The position numbers and the translations under genes are program-made. The notes under the pieces are model-generated. The model was not told the DNA's origin and did no database searches. It worked only from the letters and a program-made list of their open reading frames with translations. A stretch of DNA of 64,000 bases from Trissonchulus latispiculum (lineage: Eukaryota > Nematoda > Enoplea > Enoplida > Ironidae): assembly GCA_030248195.1 (NCBI GenBank), contig JASAND010013040.1, positions 1 through 64,000 on the forward strand, given 5' to 3'. Positions 22,316 through 34,873 of this stretch are shown piece by piece; position 1 is the stretch's first letter, and every line of letters starts with the position of its first letter.

Positions 22316-22986
22316 TGTTAAATATCAGCAACCCAGAAAGGTTGAAATCAGCGTAATAATCTAGTCTCCTTGTCCGGGGATGTGGCGCAGTGGTAGAGCG
22401 TTCTACTTCTTAAACCAAAGCTCGGCGGTTCGATCCCCGCCCTGGACACTTTTCTTCGTATCTTTCAGATCCTGATTTCAACCTTTCACATTTGGCGACC
22501 GTGCCGTGTCCTTACCGCTCTGAGGAGATGAAGTCGTTTGTGATGCCTGGGAATTGTGGAATTGCAGGTCCTTGAGATAATTGGTTTGGTATATGTGGTC
22601 CTCGTGGTGCAAAGGGTTAATATATATGGTTATATGGTTCTTGTGTGATTTGATTGAAAGGCTCCCGGCTTTGAAGAAGAATGAAGTATAATATGGCCTC
22701 GGGTTAGGAGGCAGCCGGGGAGCCGCCCTTAGACCACATGATACTTGGATTTGAGGGCCGACCTGCAATTCCTGGAAATTCGAGGCCGAATTTCAATTAG
22801 CAAGGGGAGTATGTTAAATATCAGCAACCCAGAAAGGTTGAAATCAGCGTAATAATCTAGTCTCCTTGTCCGGGGATGTGGCGCAGTGGTAGAGCGTTCT
22901 ACTTCTTAAACCAAAGCTCGGCGGTTCGATCCCCGCCCTGGACACTTTTCTTCGTATCTTTCAGATCCTGATTTCAACCTTTCACA
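22316..22986. mobile_element. miniature LTR element (TRIM-like), copy 2, 671 bp, cleanest copy
   Basis: Two LTRs of 175 bp, 22316-22490 and 22812-22986, nearly identical, each starting TGTTAAATATCAGCAACCCA and ending TTTCAACCTTTCACA. The internal region is 321 bp. A TTTGGCGACCG segment after the left LTR resembles the TGGCGACC primer-binding sites of metazoan Ty3/Gypsy elements, and AGCAAGGGGAGTA before the right LTR is a good polypurine tract. There is no gag or pol frame, as expected for a TRIM. Each LTR contains a tRNA-derived block with A-box GTGGCGCAGTGGTAGAGCG and B-box GGTTCGATCC and pairing arms GTCCGGG/CCTGGAC. The element lies in a (TATAA)n tract, and no clean target duplication is visible. 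Confidence 0.85.
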
Positions 22987-23029
22987 TTCATTATATTATA
23001 TTATATTATTATAATACATTATATATAAT

Positions 23030-23650
23030 ATAAGTATGGTCGAGTTAGTACCGGTAAATTTAACCATAAGAAAGGCAAAAACTGTTTACAACATATTGAC
23101 CCAACCAAACCGGGAAGTAGTATCTAAATTGGCTTAAAAAATGATTTAGTAACATCATGCTTTAAGGCAAGGGTATATGACATATGAGGTGTTTTTCCAG
23201 ATTTCTCCTGTCAAAGATAAGAGCCATTGGTATTCTAGTTTTTTGTCAGGAAAGCAGTGCATAGAAAGAAATGATAAATCTGGCAGAAAGTCCTGGCTAA
23301 TCTTTATAATTGTAACCCACAGCAGTTAACAAGTCAAGCAATGCTTTTTCCAAAAAAAGACGATAAAAGTGGCTTGATCACAAATTACTTGGTCACAGTA
23401 TTGCGGTCAGTAAGATAGTTCATGGTTAAGTAAACAATACACCTACATGCGCAACAATACCCAAATTTGCTTCCACAAGGGTCAGTGAAATTTGACCTCC
23501 CGTTCAGGTATGTTATAGGTTATGGTAATGCATTGTGTCCCTACTTTGGCTCACAATAACAAAAATAATAAAAATAATAATAAAAATAGCAGTTAAAGAA
23601 AAAAGAAAAAAGGAAAAAACAAAAATTCTAGTTCCCGACTGGACTCAAAC
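23030..23650. other. no gene; inverted copy of a fragment at 2346
   Basis: At 23467-23510 the sequence GCTTCCACAAGGGTCAGTGA repeats, inverted, the block at about 2352-2400. Otherwise I see only AT-rich spacer and an A-rich run at 23560-23630. Confidence 0.5.
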
Positions 23651-23657
23651 CCGCAGC

Positions 23658-24181
23658 AAGAGTCCATAATTAATTCCTTATATTATAGAAGAAGAGTAAG
23701 CCACTAGAGGGCTTCTCTTCCTATTGAGTAACGGTGCTCCGCCCACAATACGCGAATGTTCCCCCGTTTGGTGGCTGGGGTCGACAGGCATATCCCCTCC
23801 CCGTTTGGTGGGGGGGTAGCAAAAACAGGTACCCGTTTGGTGGGGGAATCTGATTGGCTGTTGGCGACCCCCCCCCAACGGGGACCCCTTTTGCCTACCC
23901 CCCCCCCACCAAACGGGGACCCATTTTCGAATAGAACAAAAACTACCGTGATCCTCTGCCGCCCACCAAACGGGGAGGGGGTCTCTGCAATCTGATTGGC
24001 TGTTGGCTACCCCCCCCCCCACCAAACGGAGGCGGGGTGTGCTTTCTCGAAGAGAGCTACGCCCCCACCAAACGGGGGAACATTCGCGTATTGTGGTCGG
24101 AGCACCGTTACGCAATGCAGTGAAGAGAAGCCCTCAATTGGCTTACTCTTCTTCTTATATATAGTGCAATTATGCAGTCTT
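23658..24181. mobile_element. GC-rich foldback element (family K), copy 2
   Basis: Inverted arms of more than 100 bp: AAGAGTCCATAATT at the left and AATTATGCAGTCTT at the right, with inner arms AGAAGAAGAGTAAGCC and GGCTTACTCTTCTTCT, and GGTGCTCCGCCCACAATACG against CGTATTGTGGTCGGAGCACC. The centre is an array of CCCGTTTGGTGGGG blocks, three in one direction and four in the other. The overlapping 145- and 81-codon open frames come from this symmetry. Confidence 0.75.
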
Positions 24182-24213
24182 GCCCGCAGTCTTCTGCATA
24201 AATCGCAACAACT

Positions 24214-24714
24214 GTGCTGCAACTGTGCTACAGTGAAATGAGCAGAAACCGAAATTCGAAACCAAAGTGTACAACTTTCAACGCACAACTGCATTGCACC
24301 CCTAAGCAAAAAGGGGCCAGCTTGCTTGCTCCCAAAAGTAAGGTTGTACCAACTGGAAAACAACTATATACAACAATGGGAAAAGAATTTAATTATTCAA
24401 AACCTCTACATAGCCGACTGGAATTTTTCTGTCAAAGACCGTCAAACTCAGACAAGAAGGGAGAAAAACAGGGGAAAGGAAATTCTACGGATCACTTTCT
24501 GAACTGCTCGCTCATTCATGAAAAGAAACTGAAACGTTATACTTTTTTCCGGAGAACTATATTCCCTCCCCCCTCAGTTGACAAAAATCAATCTTTCATC
24601 CTTCATAAGAAAATAAATAAACTCAGAACAGAGCTGTTTATGAACCTTCTGGAGACGACAAATTCCCCTCTCCCTCAGTTTTGGTGTGAAGAGCCGAAAC
24701 TGACAGTGTTTTAA
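24214..24714 (+). CDS. unsupported open frame of 166 codons
   Basis: An uninterrupted frame from ATG to TAA directly right of the foldback element. It is basic (many Lys) with no recognised domain, signal peptide or repeat, and no polyadenylation signal nearby. The length is somewhat above chance for AT-rich DNA, but base composition and lack of homology to anything I know argue against a gene. It may be a fragment of a mobile element. Confidence 0.15.
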   Translation: MLQLCYSEMSRNRNSKPKCTTFNAQLHCTPKQKGASLLAPKSKVVPTGKQLYTTMGKEFNYSKPLHSRLEFFCQRPSNSDKKGEKQGKGNSTDHFLNCSLIHEKKLKRYTFFRRTIFPPPSVDKNQSFILHKKINKLRTELFMNLLETTNSPLPQFWCEEPKLTVF

Positions 24715-24719
24715 GGTTT

Positions 24720-26060
24720 TAGGATGGTTCTAAACTGTAGCAAAAAAGCAAATTATGGTTTGGAAGCTAGAGAGCAGTAAAAATTCGCCGGTCACAGAAA
24801 AGGTGTAAAAAGTTTTAAGAATACATCATTGATACGAAGGTCACGGACAGAAAACATGATTCGAAGTCATGGGAATTCTAGGGCTAAGCTGGGTATCAAC
24901 AGTTTTACAAGTTTTGTAACGTTAAAAATTAAAGTTTTGGCAAAATTTTTGCGAATTTGTATCGGAATAAAATCCTACTTTCTGAATTTTTATTTGGAGT
25001 ATTACCGTTTTAGTGAATTTGAGTCTCACGCTTGTTCTACAGCTGTGAATAAAAGCTTTTCAGGTTTCAAAGACACTGTACTATTTAAACACTTGCTAAT
25101 TCAAAATCTGCATACTCTTATCTGAAATTAGATTAATTTAGATTATTTTTAATTGAAATTAAACCAATTTTCCATCAAAAGTTGATTCTAGAAAAAAGTT
25201 AGCCTCCAAAAGTTTGACTGGTTCCTTCGGAATTCCAACTTTTGCCTAATCTAAAATCTAGTCCTAACCTTTCACTGGCACACACTGTCGACCAACCCCC
25301 AAATTTAACAGCTCCCGTGGCAAGAAATACTTCTTTAGGCTAAACAGAAAAGTATAACTCAAAAGAGGGAATATTTCGATGCTGTCGATGCCCCTAGGTC
25401 AACTCCTAAGCCCTTCAATTTTTATGACTCAAGTTTTGAGAGGGGAGAGAAACTTAAGTAGAAGCTTACTAATGGCTCTTTTGGAGAGAAACCAAGAAAT
25501 TTAAGACCTTTAGGGCCGTGGGCGTTGGAAAATGATAAACTTAAGTCCAGAAACATTTCAGAAAAAAGGACTTCTTCTAGATAGTTTGATCAAAACAAGA
25601 TCCAACGAAAGTTGTCACGAAACCTGCATATTTTCTTCCTTCTTGAGATGGAGGCCATATATTGGGGATTATGTTAAAGCTAGACGTCTTATTAATCAGT
25701 TTTGAGAGAAGACTAACAATAGCAAAAAACGAATTTCAATATGTTGTTGTTATCACTGTTGATAAATTGACATAAACAAAAAAGGAATGATCGACGGTTA
25801 TTGTTCACCAATATCAAGCTGAAGAAAATGAAAAGTTTCAAACTTTGACCAGTCGAGCTAAAAATAGATATTTGATGTACTTAGGCTTGACCTCCGAAAA
25901 ATCACATATTGGTAAAGTCTCGAGAATTTTCAATGGTCCGGTTTTGCCGAATCGCTAAAAATGATTTTCCAGAAATCACTGAATAATTATTAATCGGTAA
26001 TAAGAAATATTGATAGTGATAATTATTAATTAATCTTTGCAGTGCGACATGCCGTTTCGA
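24720..26060. other. no recognisable gene
   Basis: AT-rich spacer. It contains a copy of the recurrent 20-bp motif AAATTTAACAGCTCCCGTGG at 25301-25320. Confidence 0.4.
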
Positions 26061-26240
26061 TCGACAACCTTTTCTTCAAGTCTTTCAATTACTGATTTCT
26101 ACACCTACCACCCAGACTAGAGTTTGTCTTTTTTCAAGATGGCCAATTTCAATAAGTAGAATTTTCGTCTCAACAATGAACGCTAAAAAGAAGGTGGTAT
26201 CGTTCGCTGTGCTGGACATTCCTTCAGACAAACTGAATTA

Positions 26241-26582
26241 GGGCATTTTCGCGAGCGAGTTAAACTAGTAGAGTTAAACGAGCTAAAATTAACTTTTTTA
26301 ACCTCTATTCGCGCACTCAGCAAGTTGATTTTAACCCTGCCTGTTTTAACTCTTTTAACTCTCGCTTAGTTGTTTTGAGACAAACTTTTCGGGGACCCGA
26401 ACCGTGCTACAACGGTTTCTGGCGGTTTTTCCCGGGAGGATTGTTGAGATAAACGATTTGGAGGTTCCGTTTAGGAGAAAATGTAGGAGTAGTGGATAGC
26501 TCTCTAGTTAGGAGTTGGAACTAGTTAAAACAGTTAACTTTAACTCTACTCTACTCTACTCTACCCTTTCATGAAAAGGCCC
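26241..26582. mobile_element. GGGCCTTTT MITE, copy with altered left half
   Basis: The left terminus GGGCATTTTCGCG is diverged. The right terminus CTACCCTTTCATGAAAAGGCCC matches the family at 15372 and 49842. At 342 bp it is longer than the 159-bp copy, so the centre includes extra sequence. Confidence 0.6.
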
Positions 26583-27738
26583 TAGGAGGCTCAGTGGTAT
26601 GTCGCGTGTCGCTTCAGTGTTCACAGGTTCTTTGCTGGCGACGCCAAAAGTGCCCTGCGACAAATTGGCTGCGTTGGCTTTGGCTAGGGTTGCACTGAAA
26701 TATCCTGCGACAAGACATCAGCCTGTGAACACATCAGTTACTGCGATAAGCGACAAACTACTTGCGACACGCGACAAACGACAGCCTGTGTTTCGGGCAT
26801 TAAAGTTTCAAAGTTCTTTTAAAGGGTCTTTTGCAACGCGGTCCTGAGCTTGTAGACTTTGTGTCTTTCCATCGTTATCTAAGGTGAACATTACTCTGTG
26901 ATGCCAACAGCAATAATTTACAGGTGGAGTCAATTTTTTCCAATTTTCTAAATTCCAAGAACCCTGACTGAAAGCTGAAATTTGATTTTTCATGGTAATT
27001 TGTCGTGCCTTTCAAATAGACAATAAACACTATTCTACAAAATTTTGTGGTTTACATATTTGTAACTCACAATTTAACGACAGCATAAACCTCATTCAAA
27101 GTCGCACCGTTTCTTAGCAATTTTTCTAATAACTGTAACGAAAATTATTGTCAATAAAAATGTTAGATAAATTTCTAAGTTTACAGAAATATCAACATAC
27201 GGGTTCGTGTTTAGCGTCAAAAAACTTTATTCAACAGTAAAACCGTTTTATATTCATCATTTGCACGCGTCAAAATTTGAAAATTTGCGTTTCTTCTCTG
27301 GAAAATTTTACAGGAAAAAATCACTGAAATGGCAGAAGTTACGTGGCTAGGTCCCAAAAGTTAAGGTCAACCTCTTAACCGTTTGACATATATATGGTCC
27401 TTCAATGTAAAAATTTCTTTAAAATTAGGACAAATTCGTGGGTTTCGAATTTTAAGAAAATGTACACATATTAGACGCATATGTTGCGACTGCAGTTTTG
27501 AATTGGTTTACATTATTAAAATGGTCTTTTAAGGTCCTTCCTATAGTTGTGCAATGTGAAGAATTGCTTTTTATGACCTAACCGTTTTAATCTGTTAAAT
27601 AAAACAGTTCTAACAAATCAGTGGAATCTTAACTGTACGGAATTTATTGTTATTGCGATTTTCGGCGAAACGAAACTTTTCTGAACTGAAAGTTGCCATA
27701 ATTTTAGTAGGCCTTATTTTAATGCGATTCTGCTCAGA

Positions 27739-30143
27739 ATGAAGCTATCATACTGTTTTACTACATTTATTTGTATCGGATTTTTGTGCAATGTTGCTGT
27801 TGCAAGGGGTAAGACATTTCAACTTTTCAATTTAAACATTTATTCTGCTTAAAGCAATTTATTAATTGTATGTTATCAACTGATTACAAAATGATAATTA
27901 AACTCAAATCGAATAAATGTGAACAACCTCCCGCACATTAATGGTATTAAGCCGGAACAGACGAGTACCAAATTAATTAAATAGTTACGTATTAATTAAT
28001 AAATCTACAACTAATATGACACACCTTGGCATATCATACCCTGGAAAATGCATACAACTACTCTGTTAGTATTAATAGTTTCATAAAAGCTTATGTACAG
28101 TAATGTTAATGCAATCGAAACTTAACAGCTCCCGTCGCATGTGGCTGACACGTCCATTAAGCCAATTTCACACGATGGGAATTTTCGTGGGGATTCCTGC
28201 GGATTTTTGTGAAAAACCTTCGAATTTTGCGTACCGGGGAAATTCCCAGTGAAATCCACTCTTGAAAATCCCCATCGTGTGAAATCGGCTTTACTCATTT
28301 GAGAACGGTCTACTAATTAACTGGTCAAACTAATCTTTCATGTCTAAAAAATGGTCCATGACCAATATTTTGACTGTCTGTTTCTGCCAAATAATGCCTA
28401 AATTAAGCATCCATCCATCAGCATTGTGCCTCATTGTGTAAACGTTCGTGCAAAAATTCATGCATTAATCCATTTCGATTCTGGTTTCTCTGAACAGAAC
28501 CCTATGTTAAGCATCTGTCTATTTGTTTATGCCACATCGTGCAACACTGTGCAGAAAAACATCGTCCTTGCTCATTGATCACAAAAATTCATGCAGAAAC
28601 CAATTCGTGCAGAAACTCTTTGTGCTGTTTCAGTGCTGGAACGCCGGCAGGTGGCTGCGGACAGCTGTTCCCCGCTGGAACAGGAGGATATCACCATCTG
28701 TCTGGATCCGATGATCCGGATCTCGGAAAATCTGGCCCGCCAGCAGCCTGAAATAAATCAAATGATTTTCCCGCTGTTCACCTTTCGTCGCAGTGATCTG
28801 GAAAGCATCTGTGTTACCTGGAACGGCATACGGCAGACCTGCCTTTCAGATCACCTGGTCGACAGGTGTGAGGGTCACCCGCTGTTGGACATCCTCATGT
28901 CGCTGTTCGGCTACGCCTGCTCGCCCGATACGCGGGTGACCTTCTTTCAGAACTTTCAGTGCGTTGCCGACGTACTGGCTGGGGAGCCGGTCTGTCTGCA
29001 GCGCATTATCGCGCCGCCCGACCCGGCACTGCGACCGCGCAGCAAGTGTGAGCCGATTCCCGGCTTTCATCGCTGTATCGCGGGCATCGTGCTGATTCGG
29101 TGCGGCGATAGCGGCCTTTTTATGCTACAGCAAACGCTGCAACGATTTGGATGCTCTGTGGGGGATGTGGATACGTCGGAAGCTTTAGGTTTGTAAGCTT
29201 CTGCTTACATGGTTTCTCTTAATAAGATAAATTTTTGCATTGTATTCTGTTAGTTTGAAAAACACAGTTATCACTGGTATATTTAAATATTTTTAAATTT
29301 TAGGTTCTCAGTTTTTCGACGATTGTCTTTAAACTTTTATATCTATCATTTATTTTCGACTTAGTGTCTGTGTCAAAACAACAAATTATAACAGCATGGT
29401 GCACTGCCATAAAAATTTATGCTTTTGGTCACCTTGAATAATCAATGTTTTAAACTTTTGATTGCAGCATTGATTTGTCTCACCCGTATTTCTTGTCTAA
29501 AAACTAGGAGTTTACATTCTGCCAAAACAAGAGACAGTTTATTTTAAAATATTTCTTAAATCCTTTGACAACGATGCCATAAATTGATAGGTCTTCAGTG
29601 TAAAAAGTTGATAACATATAATAACTTTTAACTGCTTTGTCAACATTTTCGAGAGTAGTCATTTTGAAATTGAGTTTTTGCAAATTCATGCCAACATTAA
29701 TTTTTAGCTTGACAAGGGACAGCAAAAGTATATATGAAGAAATAATAATTGAGAACAACCGAATCCAGCTTACGGAAGTTGTCTTCCTGTGTTCAAATTC
29801 TGAAATGATGATTCAACCAGTTGAAATTAATAGTTTAACGTGTTTTTCAACACTATATCAATAGAACAGTGGGGTGTGATCATTTCGCTATCACCAAAAG
29901 CCACATCTCTAGCCAAAACCGTACGATTAATTTAATGTCTAAATTTATAGGTCTCCACTGAAGATATTTAAGACAAGAGATATATTATTATTTATTATTA
30001 TTATATATTATATTATTATTAGATATATTATTTAATATAAGATATAAAAGATAAGATCTTTTTATTCAAACTTATTCAATTTGCATTAACTCTATTTCAG
30101 GACCAGCTCGAGCACCGGTTCCTGCACCAACACCACCACCACC

Positions 30144-30175
<32 letters not shown>

Positions 30176-33030
30176 CAACGACAAGACAACCTACAAGAGA
30201 AGAATCTCAGACAACCCGTAGACCGGCAACTCCAGCGCCCAGAACAACGGCCCGCCGAACCACAACACCTGACAGTACGGGGAGCACCACCTCGCGCGGT
30301 CGGGTAACTACCTGGATCAACGGTCACACCTTCGAGGTCGTCCCAGCCAGTCCACCCACCACCCAAACGATCCGATGGTGGGAGTCGACCATCAGCTTCG
30401 AGTGGGTCACCCGCCCGCCTGTGACCACAACGGAACCCGCAGACGATCCGGGTCAGAATGATCTGATACCGGATTCCCGGGAGAGGATACCGGGTCCGGT
30501 TCCGGGTCCGGATCCCGCGGCCGAAGAATTTGTCTTCACCGATCCTCCCGTACCGATCGAAGTAATCGATTCCCAACCGGAAATCGATGCGGGTGGTCCG
30601 GCCGGACTTCCGGCTCAGGATCTATCGAACAATTTCGTTCAACCAACCACCGGTGAGCCACAGGCTGCAGCTCAAACTACGCTGGTGGTGGAAAACCCGC
30701 CCATACAGTCGATTCAGCTGCCCGCTAGCGTGGAGGAGTTCAGCAGCGGATCCGGAAACGAATTGTCGGAAATTGCCGGAAGTTCCGGCGTTTTGGTGGA
30801 ACAACCCGGAAAACAGGTCGAGAAAAAGCAACCGGAACTGCCGGTCGCGGAAGCCACCACTACCGGTTGGTGGGAAGCGTTTGAAATTGCGGAAGAGGTG
30901 GAAGAAGAAGCGGAAAAATTGGTAACTGAAACTGAAACTCCGGCCAGCCCTGTTTCGACTGTCATCATTGAGCTGTTCACGCAACCGCTCACAACGCCGG
31001 CTGCGACTGAAACTGAAACTGAAATTGAAAGGGAAACTGTTGCGGTAGTTGATCCCAACCAGCTGGGCACAACGATTGCTCCACAGGCTGAAACCACCGT
31101 GCCAGTTCCCGCGGAAACGACTGTGGCACAAACTGAAACTGAAACTGAAACTGAAACTGAAACTGAAATTGCAGTTCCACAAGTCACAACTGATACGGTA
31201 CCATCTGTAGCAGATGAAAACGCTGAATTTCTTGAGGTGGAAATTGAAAACTCCGCTGTGACTGCAACCGATGAAGATGTGGAACTGATAGAAACTGAAA
31301 CTGAAAAAGAAATAGGAGATGAAATTGAAAACGTCGTCACGGAAGCCCAGCTTTCGGCTGCGACTGACGAGCAAGTTGGCCTGATTGAAATTGAATCAGG
31401 ATTTGAGTCGGAATCGGAAACTGAAATTGTTGAAATCGAAGTGGAAATAGGTGATGAAAACGGGTTTACGGATGAAAATGAAATCGAAATAGAAATCGAA
31501 GAAAGCGAAAAGGAAAACATTGGAGAAGCTGTGGTGGCTGAAACGGAAACTGAAACTAAAGAACCGGAATCCATACCGGTAGAATTAACAACAAAAGAAG
31601 AAACTGAAAATCCCGACGAAGAAATTGCGGAAACTGAAACTGATTCCATTCTGGAAAATGAAGATTCCACCGATGCTGGTGAGGAAGTAAATACCGGAAT
31701 TGTGGAAATAATAGCAGACGAAATTTCGGAAACAGAATTCGATGAAACACCACCGGAGCCTGAAGACCAGATCGAAAAGAAAGTCGAAATCGAAATTGAC
31801 GAAAATCACGACGGAGAATCTCTAACAACTCTATCGCCAGAAGATTTGAGCAGAATTCTGGAGGAAATGGGAATGAACAAGAAAGCCGTCGAAGAAGCGA
31901 TTCTGGTCAGCCCAGACGAAGCGACCGTTTCCGACGCTTCGCCTGAACCGACTGAAATCGATTTCGAGGAGGAAGAGGAATCAGCCACAGTCGATCTAGA
32001 AGAAATGTACCGTCGAATGATGAACGAATCGACAACTCTTGAAGTTGCCGACATGTATAGTACTGAGGGGGGTCCTACGACAACCCTAGAATCGTTGGAC
32101 ATCAACGATATGTATCTGTTGATGATGCGGGAAAATCAGACGAATTCGACGACAGTTGAAACAGAAACGGCATTTCAGGTCGAATCAGGAAGTCAGGAAT
32201 TCGATCAGACCAAGGAGACATCGACGGACGATGTGATTTATGAAGTCGTGGAAACGCTGGAAAGCGAAAATAGTCTCCTGAAAGAGAAATCCGCAGAAAC
32301 TGAAACTGAAACTGAAAGCGAAGGTCCGCCCTACATGAACCGGGTGGAGGTTCTGATACCGATTGCTCGGAAATCGATAGCAGAAAAATCCATCGAATCC
32401 ATCATCCCAGCAACCGGCTTGGACGATGCTCCAAACGAGGTGGACTTGAGCGATCCTGAAACAGTAAGAAGACGACAACCTACCGTAGAGATCTCCCTGA
32501 ATGCCGTTTCGAAGGGAGACGACGAAAACGACCAGAGCGAGTCCATCTGCACCGAGGAAGAGAAGGGACAAGTTCGGACCTGTCTCCAACCGTTGATGGA
32601 TATCTGGCAATCGTATTCGCAGGAAAATCCGTTCCTTCGGAACACGACCTTCCCGCTCTTCCTGGTGCAGAGGAACCAACTGCTGGAACTGTGCGATCAG
32701 TACGCCTCCGCCTTTCTGGACTGCCGACTGGAGACCTTCCATAACTGCAAGGCGGAGCCCATAGTCAGTTTCTCGGACTCACTACTGGGCTACGCCTGCG
32801 GGAATGCTGTGGACTTCTTCCGCTCCTTTGACTGTCTGTCCGTCATAGCTCAGGAGGGCTTTGAGTGTCGCCATTTCATCGAGGTTGACCCGGAAACGGC
32901 CTTCAACAATCGATGTAATGGCTTGGATGGCTACCTGGACTGTGTACATGATATGGTCGAAGCCATATGTCCCTCAAATTCCATGGACATACTGCATGGT
33001 TCTGTAAAATACTATGGATGCCATAGCTAA
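27739..33030 (+). CDS. secreted ~1184-aa protein: 12-Cys domain, mucin-like and acidic linker, second 12-Cys domain
   Basis: Exons are 27739-27808 (donor G|GTAAGA), 28634-29188 (acceptor TTTCAG|TG, donor TTAG|GTTTGT) and 30101-33030 (acceptor TTTCAG|GA); all phases are 1 and the joined frame is open for 1184 codons. Exon 1 is a signal peptide (MKLSYCFTTFICIGFLCNVA). Exon 2 (residues about 24-208) is a domain with 12 cysteines. Exon 3 starts with a Pro run and Thr-rich stretch (about 210-330, likely O-glycosylated), then a Glu/Thr-rich region (about 480-950) dominated by (T-E)n runs, and ends with a second 12-cysteine domain (from about residue 1025). The domains share order and landmarks: FPLF near the third Cys, and GYAC, both followed by FF..F.C. 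The protein is probably extracellular, perhaps a matrix or egg/cuticle component. The overall style recalls nematode CPG4- or DUF19-type proteins, which I cannot confirm. Splicing is inferred, with strong phase support. Confidence 0.82.
28157..28293. mobile_element. small MITE, 137 bp, in intron 1 of the secreted-protein gene
   Basis: The ends TTAAGCCAATTTCACACGAT and ATCGTGTGAAATCGGCTTTA are inverted over about 20 bp with two mismatches. TTAA at the left and TTTA at the right may be a mutated TTAA duplication. Confidence 0.65.
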
Positions 33031-34813
<1,783 letters not shown>

Positions 34814-34873
34814 ACCCGGGAGTAAAGTTAAAACAGTGGCTCTTAAGAAGTAGAGTAAACCATTAGACGATAC

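Noticed and set aside
22311..22991. Target-site duplication for the miniature LTR element
   Set aside because: Flanks TATTA and TTCAT do not match; the low-complexity TATAA setting prevents a decision.
30622..31828. Antisense open frames up to 318 codons opposite the acidic linker
   Set aside because: They are shadows of the GAAACT hexamer repeats in the secreted-protein gene; the plus frame has signal peptide, splice and domain support.
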